In this document: piece by piece, positions 14,707 to 22,806 of the stretch | Layout of the letters: each line of letters opens with the position of its first letter | Numbering within the stretch: the stretch's first letter is position 1 | From: Fimbriimonadaceae bacterium | GTDB taxonomy: Bacteria; Armatimonadota; Fimbriimonadia; Fimbriimonadales; Fimbriimonadaceae | Assembly (NCBI GenBank): GCA_023957775.1 | Contig: JAMLGR010000003.1 | Span: 1-64,000 of the forward strand | Reading direction: 5' to 3' | Length of the DNA stretch: 64,000 nucleotides | The notes under the pieces: generated by a model | Told to the model about the DNA's origin: nothing | Seen by the model: only the letters and a program-made list of their open reading frames with translations | Databases searched by the model: none | Made by a program: the position numbers and the translations under genes

Positions 14707-16005
14707 ATGCCGATCTTTGAATACCAGGCCCGCGACGAGCGGGGGCAGGACGTGCGGGGGACGCTGCACAGCAGCTCGCTCTCGGCCGCTGCGGAGGATT
14801 TGGCCAAGCGGGGGTTCGAGGTCGAGCACGTGGGAATCGCCCAGGGGCTCGACGATCCCGTGCCGCGCGAGTTCGCGGGCCGTTCGGAGGCGGCGAGTCC
14901 GCCCGAAACTCCCGCCCGGGAGCGGTCGCCCTCGGTTCAGCCCGAGATCGACCGCACCACCCAGCAGCGCTCCTACATGCAGACGCACGTGGTGGGGCAA
15001 CTCGTGGGCCGGGTCCCGCTCGCGCAGCAGCTCTTCTTCTTCCGCCAGTTGGGCACCATGCTCAACGCCGGCGTGAGCATCATCCAGTCGCTGGACACGC
15101 TGGCCGGACAGGCGCGCGACCCCCGGCTCGCGCGCATCGTGCGGGAGCTCGCCCACCACGCGCGCGAGGGTCGGCCGCTCAGCGTGGGCATGCAGCGCTA
15201 CCCCGAAGTGTTTTCGCCCCTCATGCTCAGCTTGATCCGCGCGGGCGAGGAGGGCGGCATGCTCGAGGGCTCGGTCAAGCAGATCGCGGAGTATCTCGAG
15301 CGCGAGATCGAACTGCGCAACCTCATGCGCCGCGTCACGATCTACCCGAAACTGGTCGTCGGCGCATCGATCGTCATCGTGCTGGCCACGAACTCGATCA
15401 TCGCTTCGCTGGGCAAGAGCGGGGGATTGAGTTCGCCGCTCACGCAACCGGCTACCTGGTTCGTGCTCGGTCCGCTGCTCGTCGCGATCTACCTTTTCGT
15501 GCGTTTGGGGTTGCCCAACCCGCGGATCAAATACAACTACGATCAGGTGGTCCTTTCGATACCCGGACTGGGCAACACGGTCAAGCAGCTCTGCATGGCG
15601 AAGTTCGGACGGGCGTTCGGTGCGCTCTACTCCGGCGGGGTGCCCGTGCCCAAGGCCACCCAACTGGCCGCCGACGCCTGTGGCAACGAGTACCTGCGCG
15701 CGAGGATCTACCCCGCTGCCAAGCGTCTCGAAGAGGGTTCGGGGATCACCGAGACGTTCCGAGCCACCGGCGCGTTTTCACCCATCGTGTTGGACATGAC
15801 GCACACGGGGGAGACCACCGGCAACCTCGATGCGATGCTGCAGAAGATGGCCGAGTTCTACGAGGACGAGGCGCAGACGCGCTCGGTGCAGTTCGCCTAC
15901 GCGTTCGGCATCCTGGCATTATTGCTGGTTGCCGCCTATGTGGGTTACGTGGTGGTCACGTTTTATGTAGGCTATTTCAGCGGGATCACCAAGGCCGCCG
16001 GATGA
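14707..16005 (+). CDS. type II secretion/type IV pilus inner-membrane protein, GspF/PilC family (copy 2)
   Basis: The 432-residue protein begins MPIFEYQARDERGQDVRGTL and carries two GspF domains (LFFFRQLGTMLNAGVSIIQSLDTLA through LIRAGEEGGMLEGSVKQIAEYLE, then FGRAFGALYSGGVPVPKATQLAADA through DMTHTGETTGNLDAMLQKMAEFYEDE), with membrane helices after each. Compared with copy 1 it is closer to the family consensus. A Pro/Glu-rich insert of about 40 residues (residues 55-95) separates the N-terminal module from domain 1. The pair could form a heteromeric platform. Neither ATPase nor pilin gene lies beside them, though a pseudopilin gene is at 47.1 kb. Confidence 0.9.
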   Translation: MPIFEYQARDERGQDVRGTLHSSSLSAAAEDLAKRGFEVEHVGIAQGLDDPVPREFAGRSEAASPPETPARERSPSVQPEIDRTTQQRSYMQTHVVGQLVGRVPLAQQLFFFRQLGTMLNAGVSIIQSLDTLAGQARDPRLARIVRELAHHAREGRPLSVGMQRYPEVFSPLMLSLIRAGEEGGMLEGSVKQIAEYLEREIELRNLMRRVTIYPKLVVGASIVIVLATNSIIASLGKSGGLSSPLTQPATWFVLGPLLVAIYLFVRLGLPNPRIKYNYDQVVLSIPGLGNTVKQLCMAKFGRAFGALYSGGVPVPKATQLAADACGNEYLRARIYPAAKRLEEGSGITETFRATGAFSPIVLDMTHTGETTGNLDAMLQKMAEFYEDEAQTRSVQFAYAFGILALLLVAAYVGYVVVTFYVGYFSGITKAAG

Positions 16006-16049
16006 GAGCGTCGGTCCTCGTGGCACCGCGAGCATTCAATTCCACCAGG

Positions 16050-16149
16050 TTGTCGGAGAAACCCGGTATTTATAACGGCGAACCCATTTCCGACCGAGGA
16101 TAAGGGTGTCGCATACTGAAATGGGAGGCCCGTTGGCAAGTACCAACGG
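16050..16149 (+). promoter_or_regulatory. promoter and folded leader of the J-domain gene
   Basis: TTGTCG (16050) and TATAAC (16071) are 15 bp apart. The predicted leader then contains CCCATTTC (16083-16090) pairing perfectly with GAAATGGG (16118-16125), with a nested CGAC/GTCG pair inside. A second hairpin follows, CCGTTGG-caagta-CCAACGG (16130-16149), ending 6 bp before the ATG and partly covering the weak ribosome site GGCGGA. It does not match a riboswitch class that I recognise. Confidence 0.5.
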
Positions 16150-16155
16150 CGGATC

Positions 16156-17235
16156 ATGGCGAAACGATCGCACTACGACGTGCTTGGGGTGTCGCGCAAC
16201 TTCTCGTCGACGGAGTTGCGCTCCGCTTATCGTCGCCAGGTCTTACAGTATCACCCCGACCGGTCGAAGGCGCCCGACGCCGTAGAGCGGTTCATCGCGG
16301 TCACCGCGGCCTACGAAGTGCTGAGCGATCCGGCTCGCCGCGCCAGCTACGATCGGTTGATCGCGGTCGAGGGAGGGCAGGCGGCGGTTCGGGTGGGGCC
16401 GCAGCAGCGAGAGCGCCAACCTGCCGGCCAGCGGGCGCGCGGGGGCGCGAAGGTGCGCGAGAAGCCCGACTTCGACCATCTCACGCGGCTTTTCGCCACT
16501 GGCAGGTACGCGGACGCCGAGCGTCTGGCTCGGGGCCTCATCAAGGCGCACCCCAAGAATCCGGTGCCGTATGCGGTTTTGGGCGACGTGCTTCGCGGGC
16601 GCAACGACCTCGAGGGCGCGGCTCGCATGTACGCCTACGCGTACCAGATGGAGCCGCGGAACGCGGTCTACGCCCGTCGCCACGAGGAGCTCATGGACAA
16701 ACTGGCGCGGCGCGGTTCTCCCGTGGGGTTCGGCCACCACCCGGTGGGATCGTTGCTGATCGCCCTCGTGATCACCGTGCTGTTGGCCACGTACCTCGCC
16801 GTGAGCAAGGAGCCCGCGCTGCTGCCCATGTTCAGTTGGGTTTCCACGTGGACCCTCGGACTCGTGATGTCCTTGTTCATCGCCGGTTTGGTGTGCGGCG
16901 CGGCGCTTTCGCACGCAGAACTCCTCGACCGATTCCAGGCGGCGATCTCGGCCTCTGCCGGCCGGCCGTCGCCGACCGTGGCCCTCGCGTTCGTGGCGGC
17001 GGTGAATTTCTGGGCGGCCGGCGCGATGTACGTGGCGATCGGCCAATCTCAGAACGCCTACCAGTACTCGACGTCCCGCCTCGTGGGTGGCACGGCGATG
17101 GCCACGGTCCTACTTGCGCTTGCCGCGGCCATGGGAGAACACGTCGATCCTCTCCAAACGTTGCTTTGGGGCGGGAACCTCGTGTATCTCGGCGCGGTTT
17201 CGGGCTGGATGGTGGCGGACTCGTTGCGCGGCTAG
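16156..17235 (+). CDS. membrane-anchored J-domain protein
   Basis: The N-terminal J domain (about residues 5-68) has the HPD motif in YHPDRSK, so the protein should stimulate a DnaK-type Hsp70. A basic linker leads to a TPR-like helical segment (about 100-185, LFATGRYADAERLARGLIKAHPKNPVPYAVLGDVLRG). The C-terminal half contains about five membrane helices. DnaJ zinc-finger and C-terminal substrate domains are absent, making this a class III J protein tied to the membrane. A folded leader RNA precedes it. The partner Hsp70 and clients are not in the window. Confidence 0.82.
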   Translation: MAKRSHYDVLGVSRNFSSTELRSAYRRQVLQYHPDRSKAPDAVERFIAVTAAYEVLSDPARRASYDRLIAVEGGQAAVRVGPQQRERQPAGQRARGGAKVREKPDFDHLTRLFATGRYADAERLARGLIKAHPKNPVPYAVLGDVLRGRNDLEGAARMYAYAYQMEPRNAVYARRHEELMDKLARRGSPVGFGHHPVGSLLIALVITVLLATYLAVSKEPALLPMFSWVSTWTLGLVMSLFIAGLVCGAALSHAELLDRFQAAISASAGRPSPTVALAFVAAVNFWAAGAMYVAIGQSQNAYQYSTSRLVGGTAMATVLLALAAAMGEHVDPLQTLLWGGNLVYLGAVSGWMVADSLRG

Positions 17236-17321
17236 AAGGGTGCCGCCTGCCCGTCTTTCCGTGAGCACGAAAGGGCCTACATTTCGGCGCTCCCTTGTCT
17301 GGGTTTGCGCCCGGTGCCAAG

Positions 17322-17370
17322 TGCCATAATGAGGGCCGACCCCCGGCACGCTTGGCCGGGGCTTAAGGAG
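17322..17370 (+). promoter_or_regulatory. extended -10 promoter, leader hairpin and ribosome site of mdh
   Basis: TGC-CATAAT at 17322-17330 is an extended -10. The short leader forms CCCCGG-N9-CCGGGG (17341-17361) and then presents AAGGAG at 17365-17370, ten bases before ATG 17381. Confidence 0.55.
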
Positions 17371-17380
17371 TTTCCATCGA

Positions 17381-18304
17381 ATGAAGGTAAGCATTATCGG
17401 CGGCGGCGGCCGCGTGGGTTCGGACGCTGCGTTTGCGATGCAGCTGGGCGGGATCGTGCGCGAGATCGCGCTGATCGACATGAACCAGGACATGGCCGCG
17501 GGCGAGGCGCTCGACCTGCGCCACGGCGCCGCTCTCACCGCAAGCCAGACATTTACCAGCGGAGGGTACGAGGTCGCCGACGGCAGCGACTGCGTCGTGA
17601 TCACGGCGGGCCTTCGCCGCAAGCCCGACGAGAGCCGGCTCGAACTGATCAATCGCAACGTGGGACTGTTCAAGCAGATCCTCGATTCCCTCAAGGGCGC
17701 GAAGCTCGCCTCGGGCGCCACGATCTTGGTCGTGTCGAATCCCGTGGACATCCTCACCCAGCTCGCCGTCCAGAGCGGCATCGTCCCGTCCAGCCAGGTG
17801 CTGGGGCTGGGGACCGTGCTGGACACGTGCCGGTTCCGCTCGCTGCTCGCCGACCACTTCCACGTCGGCGCTCGCGACGTGCACGCGCTGATCCTTGGCG
17901 AACATGGGGATTCGATGGTGCCCATCTGGTCGTCGGCGACCGTCAACGGCGTGTCGATCCAGAGCCTTCCGGGCTACACGGAGGAGGAGGTGAAGGGCGT
18001 GTTCGAGTTCACGAAGAAGTCCGGAGCCGAAGTGATCCGCCTCAAGGGCGGCGCGGGCCGCGCCGTGGGCGTCTCGATTGCCGAGGTGGTCCACGCGATG
18101 GCGCTGGACTCGGGCGCGATCCTGCCCGTGAGTTCGCACCAAGAGGGCAAACTCGGCATCTCCGGCGTGTGTCTCTCCCTGCCCACGCAGGTGGTCCGCA
18201 ACGGGGTGGGAAGCGTCCTGGAGCCTGTGGTCAGCGACGAGGAGCGGGAGGGTCTGCACAAGTCCGCCCAGAGCCTCAAAGACGTGTTGGCGCAACTGGG
18301 GTGA
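17381..18304 (+). CDS. mdh: malate dehydrogenase (LDH-like type)
   Basis: The 307-residue NAD-dependent 2-hydroxyacid dehydrogenase has the Rossmann motif IIGGGGRVGS at the N-terminus, the substrate loop TAGLRRKPDESR (about 75-86), VSNPVDILT, and the catalytic GEHGDSMVP. In the loop the position that is Gln in lactate dehydrogenase is Arg, which favours malate and oxaloacetate, so I call it malate dehydrogenase. Pro-to-Arg and Gly-to-Asp changes flank that position and leave some doubt about specificity. It catalyses the last step of the TCA cycle. A strong AAGGAG precedes the ATG. Confidence 0.85.
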   Translation: MKVSIIGGGGRVGSDAAFAMQLGGIVREIALIDMNQDMAAGEALDLRHGAALTASQTFTSGGYEVADGSDCVVITAGLRRKPDESRLELINRNVGLFKQILDSLKGAKLASGATILVVSNPVDILTQLAVQSGIVPSSQVLGLGTVLDTCRFRSLLADHFHVGARDVHALILGEHGDSMVPIWSSATVNGVSIQSLPGYTEEEVKGVFEFTKKSGAEVIRLKGGAGRAVGVSIAEVVHAMALDSGAILPVSSHQEGKLGISGVCLSLPTQVVRNGVGSVLEPVVSDEEREGLHKSAQSLKDVLAQLG

Positions 18305-18334
18305 GAGTCTGGGAGTGCGCGCAGTGAAGGCTCC

Positions 18335-18495
18335 GGGTGCCACGCCCGCTGGACGGGCGTGAGTTCAAGGTTGTAGCTGAAAGCCCCCGCACACCCGCCA
18401 AGCGGGCGTGGCACCCAGGGTTTTGCGACTGTCTCTTCATCGGCGCTTTGAGGTGCCTGAGGTTCAAAGCGCGGATGAAGTCCCCTGGGTTAGCC
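18335..18495. repeat. composite hairpin-repeat block between convergent genes
   Basis: Two copies of the CACGCCCG/CGGGCGTG hairpin repeat lie in opposite orientation at 18335-18361 and 18390-18416. After them CTTCATCGGCGCTTTGA (18435-18451) and TCAAAGCGCGGATGAAG (18464-18480) form a 17-bp stem with one mismatch and a 12-nt loop. The right arm is the AAAGCGCGGATGAAG element also found at 969-1007, and it runs into the stop codon of the next gene. It may terminate transcription from both sides. Confidence 0.85.
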
Positions 18496-18702
18496 GGCGA
18501 GGCTTTCCGCATCGGGTGCCAGCGCCACGGTGAGCTCCCTGCCCAACAGGGGGCCGTCGAATTCGCTGAGGTGGGCGTGGCCGATCGAGGGCGTCTGGAC
18601 CAACCGCGTGAGGTAGCTGGCCAGCTCGCTCGCCTCGTCGCGCGTCAACGTGATCTCCACGTCGCTCAGCGTGCTTCCTGATTCGTAGTCCCAGATCTTC
18701 AT
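18490..18702 (-). CDS. small conserved-looking protein, 70 residues
   Basis: ATG 18702 is preceded by AAGGAG at a spacing of eight bases, which is strong support for a real gene despite its length. The acidic product (MKIWDYESGSTLSDVEITLT onward) has an alternating strand-helix pattern with a central DEASELASYLTRLVQT helix and no membrane segment or cysteine. I do not recognise it. It lies 87 bp downstream of fabH on the same strand and ends in the repeat element shared with the PilZ gene terminus; both proteins end Leu-Ala-Gly. Confidence 0.7.
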   Translation of the reverse strand: MKIWDYESGSTLSDVEITLTRDEASELASYLTRLVQTPSIGHAHLSEFDGPLLGRELTVALAPDAESLAG

Positions 18703-18789
18703 CGGCCCACTCCTTTGCGCCGGAGCTCATAAGGCTTGAACGCCCTGGAGAGCGCCAAGGTCACCCGGGTGGGTCGAAAGTCTGGGCGG

Positions 18790-19776
18790 CTACCAGCGGA
18801 TGAGGTTGGCGCCCCACGTCAGTCCCGCGCCGAAGCCCACCGTCATCACGACGTCGCCCCGTTTGAGACGGCCGGATTGCTCGGCCTCGTAGAGCGCCAG
18901 GGGGATCGATCCGCCGCTCGTGTTTCCGTAGCGGTCCACGTTGACGAAGACCTTCTCATCGGGCAGCTCGAGCCTCTTGGCAGCCGATTCGATGATTCGG
19001 AGGTTGGCCTGGTGGGGCACGAACAGGTCGATCTCGGAGACGCTCATCTTCGCCTCGTCCAGCACGCGCGTGCACGCGTCGCCCATCGCGCCGACCGCGA
19101 ACCGGTACACCTCGGCGCCCGCCATGTAGATGTACTGACGGACGTCCTTCGTGCTCGCGTGGGCCGTCGGGTGCTTGGATCCGCCGACCTGGAGATCGAT
19201 GTGCCCGGCGCCGGCGCCGTCGGCATAGAGCACGGTCTTGATCAGCCCGCGGTCTGTGTTCTCCTCGGCGCGGAGAACCACGGCCCCGCTTCCGTCTCCA
19301 AAGAGGACGCACGTGGCCCGGTCCGACCAATCGACGAACTTCGAGAGGGCATCGACCCCGATGACGAGAGCCGTGTCCGCGTGCCCGGCTTCGAGCATTG
19401 AGGCCCCCACCGAGAGCGAGTAGATGAACCCTGCGCACGCGGCTCCCAAGTCGAACGCTCCGGCCCGCTTCGCCCCCAGCCGCTCCTGGATCAGACAGGC
19501 GGTCGACGGGAACAGCATGTCGCCCGTGACCGTCCCGCAAATCACGATGTCGATCTCCATCGGGTCGATGCCCGACTTGGCCACGGCCTCGCTCGCCGCG
19601 CCGTAGCCGAGGTCGCTCGTCGTTTGGTCGGGAGTGCAGACCCGTCGCTCGCGGATGCCCGTCCGCTGGCGAATCCACTCGTCGTTCGTATCGACGACCT
19701 TCGCGAGGTCGTCGTTCGTGATGATCTGATCGGGAACCTTGTGTCCGATCGCCTGGACCACCGCCCGTCTAGCCAC
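18790..19776 (-). CDS. fabH: 3-oxoacyl-[acyl-carrier-protein] synthase III
   Basis: FabH condenses acetyl-CoA (or another short acyl-CoA) with malonyl-ACP to start fatty-acid synthesis. The 328-residue protein shows NDEWIRQRTGIRERR near the N-terminus, the catalytic Cys in DLGAACAGFIYSL, the His in LFVPHQANLRI, and the Asn in NVDRYGNTSGGS. The start GTG 19776 has AGGAG eight bases upstream and overlaps the end of plsX by 8 bp. This start gives the normal length, and the longer upstream frame is part of plsX. It is the last gene of yceD-plsX-fabH. Confidence 0.95.
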   Translation of the reverse strand: MARRAVVQAIGHKVPDQIITNDDLAKVVDTNDEWIRQRTGIRERRVCTPDQTTSDLGYGAASEAVAKSGIDPMEIDIVICGTVTGDMLFPSTACLIQERLGAKRAGAFDLGAACAGFIYSLSVGASMLEAGHADTALVIGVDALSKFVDWSDRATCVLFGDGSGAVVLRAEENTDRGLIKTVLYADGAGAGHIDLQVGGSKHPTAHASTKDVRQYIYMAGAEVYRFAVGAMGDACTRVLDEAKMSVSEIDLFVPHQANLRIIESAAKRLELPDEKVFVNVDRYGNTSGGSIPLALYEAEQSGRLKRGDVVMTVGFGAGLTWGANLIRW

Positions 19777-20776
19777 CTGCTTGCTCCTGTCCCATCGCGT
19801 CTTGCTGGACCTTAGCACGGATGGACTCGACAAGGTCCGTGTCGATTGCCTTTTGCGCCAGCAGAAGCGCGTTGGCGATCGCCTTCGCGTTGCTGCGTCC
19901 GTGGCCGATGATGCAAAGCCCGTTAAGCCCGAGGAGGGGCGAGCCGCCGTACTCGGCGTAGTCCATCTGCTTCTTGAGGGGAAGGAGGACCTTGCGCAGC
20001 GGCAGGTAGGCGAGCCGGATCATCTTGTTCGTGGGGACCTGGTCTTTGATCACCTGCAGAATGAGCTCGGCGACGCCCTCGCTGGTCTTCAACACGATGT
20101 TCCCGACGAACGCATCGCACACGACGACGTCGCACGGTTTGCTGTACATGTCCTTGCCCTCGATGTTCCCGGCAAACCAGGGATAGCGGGCCAGAAGTTG
20201 GTGGGCCTGTTTGGCGAACGCGTTGCCCTTCCCGGGTTCCTCACCGATGTTCAGGAGATGTACTTTGGGGCGGGACCGGCCCATGATCTTTTCGGCGTAG
20301 GCGCGCCCCATCTCGGCGAACTCGACCAAGTGCTCGGGGTCCACGTCCGGACTGGCGCCCGCATCGAGAAGCAGAAACTGGCCGTGCCGGTTGGGGATCG
20401 TGCTGGCGATGGCCGGCCGGTGGATGCCGGGAAGCTGCCGCCAGCTCAGAAGCGAAGCGGCGGTGGCCGCTCCCGTGTTGCCGGCGGAAACGAACGCTTG
20501 GCCACGCCCGATCTTCACGAGTTCGACGCCCACGGCCATCGACGAGTCCTTCTTGCTGCGAAGGGCCTCGAGCGGCTTGTCGTGCATCTCGATGACTTGG
20601 GAGGCGGGGTGGATCTCGATGTTGGTGGGACAGGGCGTGGGAAGCTCTGCCTGGATGCGGGCGGGATCTCCGACGAGCACGATCGAGTGGTGGATCTTTG
20701 GCGCCGCCTGAACCGCGCCCGAGACGATTTCACGGGGCGCGTGGTCGCCTCCCATGGCGTCGAGGATGATGCTCAC
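19769..20776 (-). CDS. plsX: phosphate acyltransferase PlsX
   Basis: PlsX converts acyl-ACP to acyl-phosphate, the donor for the PlsY glycerol-3-phosphate acyltransferase in phospholipid synthesis. The 335-residue product begins with the diagnostic ILDAMGGDHAPREIV, includes VSAGNTGAATAAS and LLDAGASPDVDPEHLVEFA, and has VVCDAFVGNIVLKTSEG in the second half. GTG 20776 overlaps the yceD stop codon as GTGA, so translation is coupled. Its order between yceD and fabH is the common one, but rpmF (ribosomal protein L32), usually between yceD and plsX, is missing here. Confidence 0.96.
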   Translation of the reverse strand: MSIILDAMGGDHAPREIVSGAVQAAPKIHHSIVLVGDPARIQAELPTPCPTNIEIHPASQVIEMHDKPLEALRSKKDSSMAVGVELVKIGRGQAFVSAGNTGAATAASLLSWRQLPGIHRPAIASTIPNRHGQFLLLDAGASPDVDPEHLVEFAEMGRAYAEKIMGRSRPKVHLLNIGEEPGKGNAFAKQAHQLLARYPWFAGNIEGKDMYSKPCDVVVCDAFVGNIVLKTSEGVAELILQVIKDQVPTNKMIRLAYLPLRKVLLPLKKQMDYAEYGGSPLLGLNGLCIIGHGRSNAKAIANALLLAQKAIDTDLVESIRAKVQQDAMGQEQAGG

Positions 20777-21318
20777 GGGCCGGCGTCCTCGTCGGGCTCG
20801 AGCAGCTCCGAGAGCTTGGCGAACGCTCCCGTAGCGGGGGCCGAACGATCCCTCGCCTTGGCTTCTCGGGCTTGTTCGGCCGGACACGGCTCCTCCCACC
20901 CGTGGGGGCAGAGCGGCTGGAGCGGCAGGCTCAACAGCACCCCCTGGCGAAGCAGGGCCTCCACCATCAGGGTGTTGCCCTCGAACATGGCCTCGGGCTC
21001 GTCGGACGTCACCCGCGCAAAATCCTGCGAGCTGTAGCTGCTGGGCACGCCTTCGACGGGAAACTGCTCGTCCATCTCGAAGGCGACGTCCTTCTCCAAC
21101 GGCTCGCCGCAACGGGCGCACTCGACCACGGCGCGGGTTCGAAATGTTCCCTTGATCAGGAGGAGGTTGCCCGTGCTGACCGCATCGAGGGTGCCTTCGA
21201 GCGGAGAAACAAGGTCGAGTTCGCCTTCTTCCTGAAGTTCCGTGGAAATATCGACCTCAAGCCTTCTTCCAGGGTGTTGAAGCACATCGTTGAGATCGAG
21301 GAGGTCGTCCCGCTTCAT
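20773..21318 (-). CDS. YceD/DUF177 family protein
   Basis: This 182-residue protein (from ATG 21318) belongs to the YceD family, linked in other bacteria to 23S rRNA accumulation and ribosome assembly. It has the two expected cysteine pairs, VECARCGEPLEKDV (about 65-78) and LCPHGWEEPCP (about 150-160), which may bind zinc. A GTG 15 codons upstream is an alternative start, and neither has a good ribosome site. It opens the yceD-plsX-fabH unit. The lipoprotein-proteasome operon starts divergently beyond it. Confidence 0.85.
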   Translation of the reverse strand: MKRDDLLDLNDVLQHPGRRLEVDISTELQEEGELDLVSPLEGTLDAVSTGNLLLIKGTFRTRAVVECARCGEPLEKDVAFEMDEQFPVEGVPSSYSSQDFARVTSDEPEAMFEGNTLMVEALLRQGVLLSLPLQPLCPHGWEEPCPAEQAREAKARDRSAPATGAFAKLSELLEPDEDAGP

Positions 21319-21441
21319 GTGGTGGATGCTGATTCTACCCGTGGCCGGGTCCGCCGGCTCCACGTCCCGTTCCGTAAGATTTCGGGGAAGGGCAAACTAT
21401 CCGCGACTCTGCGCCGTCGTTACAACGGCAGGGACAATACT

Positions 21442-21490
21442 TGCTATACTAACGCGCGGCAACGTCCGTGTGCCGATACGTGGCGAGGTG
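21442..21490 (+). promoter_or_regulatory. extended -10 promoter and ribosome site of the lipoprotein-dop operon
   Basis: TGC-TATACT (21442-21450) is an extended -10 with five of six consensus bases. A leader of about 42 nt follows, ending in GAGGTG (21485-21490), eight bases before the TTG start at 21499. Confidence 0.6.
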
Positions 21491-21498
21491 ATTCTGAT

Positions 21499-22806
21499 TT
21501 GAGGAAGTGGGCTTTACTATTGGCGTCCGTTGCGGTGGCGGTGACCGGCTGCGGAGGCAACGGTCACGATGCTGGCGGAGCTGGCGGCGGCGGCGGCGGG
21601 CCGTTGGTTTCGCGGGTCAACGACGCCAAGATGAGCAGCCCCGGCGTCATCTACACGACGTACCTTTCCGGCCAGGGCCGGGCACCCGGTTCGCAGAGCG
21701 CGCAGTTGAAGCGCCTGACGTACACGCCCCTCGATTTCGACAATCCGGTGGAGACGGTTCTCAATCCCGCGGTGTTGGTCCAGCTCGACGGCTACACGCA
21801 CAACACGATCACGCTCGCCAACGCGCAGACGCTTCCCGGCAACGACTCCCGGCTCTACGACACGTTCACGCTGAGCATCCAGAAGATTCTTCAGGACACC
21901 GGCGATCCCTCCAACCCGTACGTCGAGTTCGGGAATCCCAACGATCCCAACGCCCCGATCCTGGAGGAGCCGTTCCCGCTGCATCTGCGCTCGTTCAACG
22001 GGCGACAATCGATCGTCCAGATCTTCCTCGACGACGCGATGGTGCACCACGACGGCGTGAGCCTGTCCTTCGACCAGGCGCTTTTCGAACTGGCCAACAT
22101 CGACCCGACCGACGGCGTCATCAAGGGCTTCCTTTCCGACTACCTCCGGTTCGATCTCACGTCGATGCCGGCCGGCCAGCGACCGAACCTCATTTCGCCG
22201 GAAGGCATGGGCGCGACCGCGGACGCGGTGTACTTCAGCGGGGATTCGATCGCGATGAGCGCCGACGTGGGCGGAGACCGGGTGTTCGAGGTGCTCACCC
22301 CCCTCGGACATATTGCCGGACAGTGGCGGTTGCCGACCCCGTTGACTCCCGACTTTGGCACCTACACGCTGCTCGAGGTCGATCCTCGGATCCTCCCGGT
22401 TCCCAACGCGCAGCGCATCGTGTCCCTCCAGGGGATCTGGCGCAACTACTCGGACATGATTCTGGATCTCGGCACCGTCGAGATGTTCGCGCTCCCCAAC
22501 AGCGACGACAGCGACGACCAGGATGCGGTGATGATCCAGCGTGACGGTTCCGGAGCCATCTCGGCCATGTACTTCGGATTCGTGAACTACGGCACGGGCC
22601 AGTTCAGCATGTTCCCCATCGACCAGGTAGACGATGGAGCGGCCGGCAACGAACTCACCGGCACCGTTTCGGGATTCCTCGATGCGGGCGGTGGCTCGGT
22701 TGCGGGCGCCAATCCAACCAAGATCCGCTCCGGCACGTTCACGTTCTCGGGCGGAGCGCCCGCCGGGTTCCCGGCTTCGGGCCGCTTCCTCGTGTTTCGC
22801 AAGTAG
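21499..22806 (+). CDS. lipoprotein of unknown function, upstream of dop
   Basis: A TTG start with GAGGTG eight bases upstream gives a 435-residue protein with a lipoprotein signal peptide. The charged MRKW is followed by ALLLASVAVAVTG and a lipobox Cys at about residue 18, then a Gly-rich flexible stretch. The mature part is rich in beta-forming and Asn/Asp-containing segments, with a C-terminal half that reads like a sandwich domain. No catalytic motif is recognised. The TAG is followed at once by the ATG of dop (TAGATG), so it is the first gene of the proteasome operon, an unusual partner. Confidence 0.82.
   Translation: MRKWALLLASVAVAVTGCGGNGHDAGGAGGGGGGPLVSRVNDAKMSSPGVIYTTYLSGQGRAPGSQSAQLKRLTYTPLDFDNPVETVLNPAVLVQLDGYTHNTITLANAQTLPGNDSRLYDTFTLSIQKILQDTGDPSNPYVEFGNPNDPNAPILEEPFPLHLRSFNGRQSIVQIFLDDAMVHHDGVSLSFDQALFELANIDPTDGVIKGFLSDYLRFDLTSMPAGQRPNLISPEGMGATADAVYFSGDSIAMSADVGGDRVFEVLTPLGHIAGQWRLPTPLTPDFGTYTLLEVDPRILPVPNAQRIVSLQGIWRNYSDMILDLGTVEMFALPNSDDSDDQDAVMIQRDGSGAISAMYFGFVNYGTGQFSMFPIDQVDDGAAGNELTGTVSGFLDAGGGSVAGANPTKIRSGTFTFSGGAPAGFPASGRFLVFRK

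Noticed and set aside
16083-16149. c-di-GMP, SAM or cobalamin riboswitch in front of the J-domain gene
   Set aside because: The leader is folded, but none of the conserved core sequences of these classes is present. It is reported only as an unassigned structured leader.
17381-18304. Lactate dehydrogenase assignment for the 2-hydroxyacid dehydrogenase
   Set aside because: The substrate-specificity position in the TAGLRRKP loop is Arg, not the Gln found in lactate dehydrogenase. Malate dehydrogenase is the better call.
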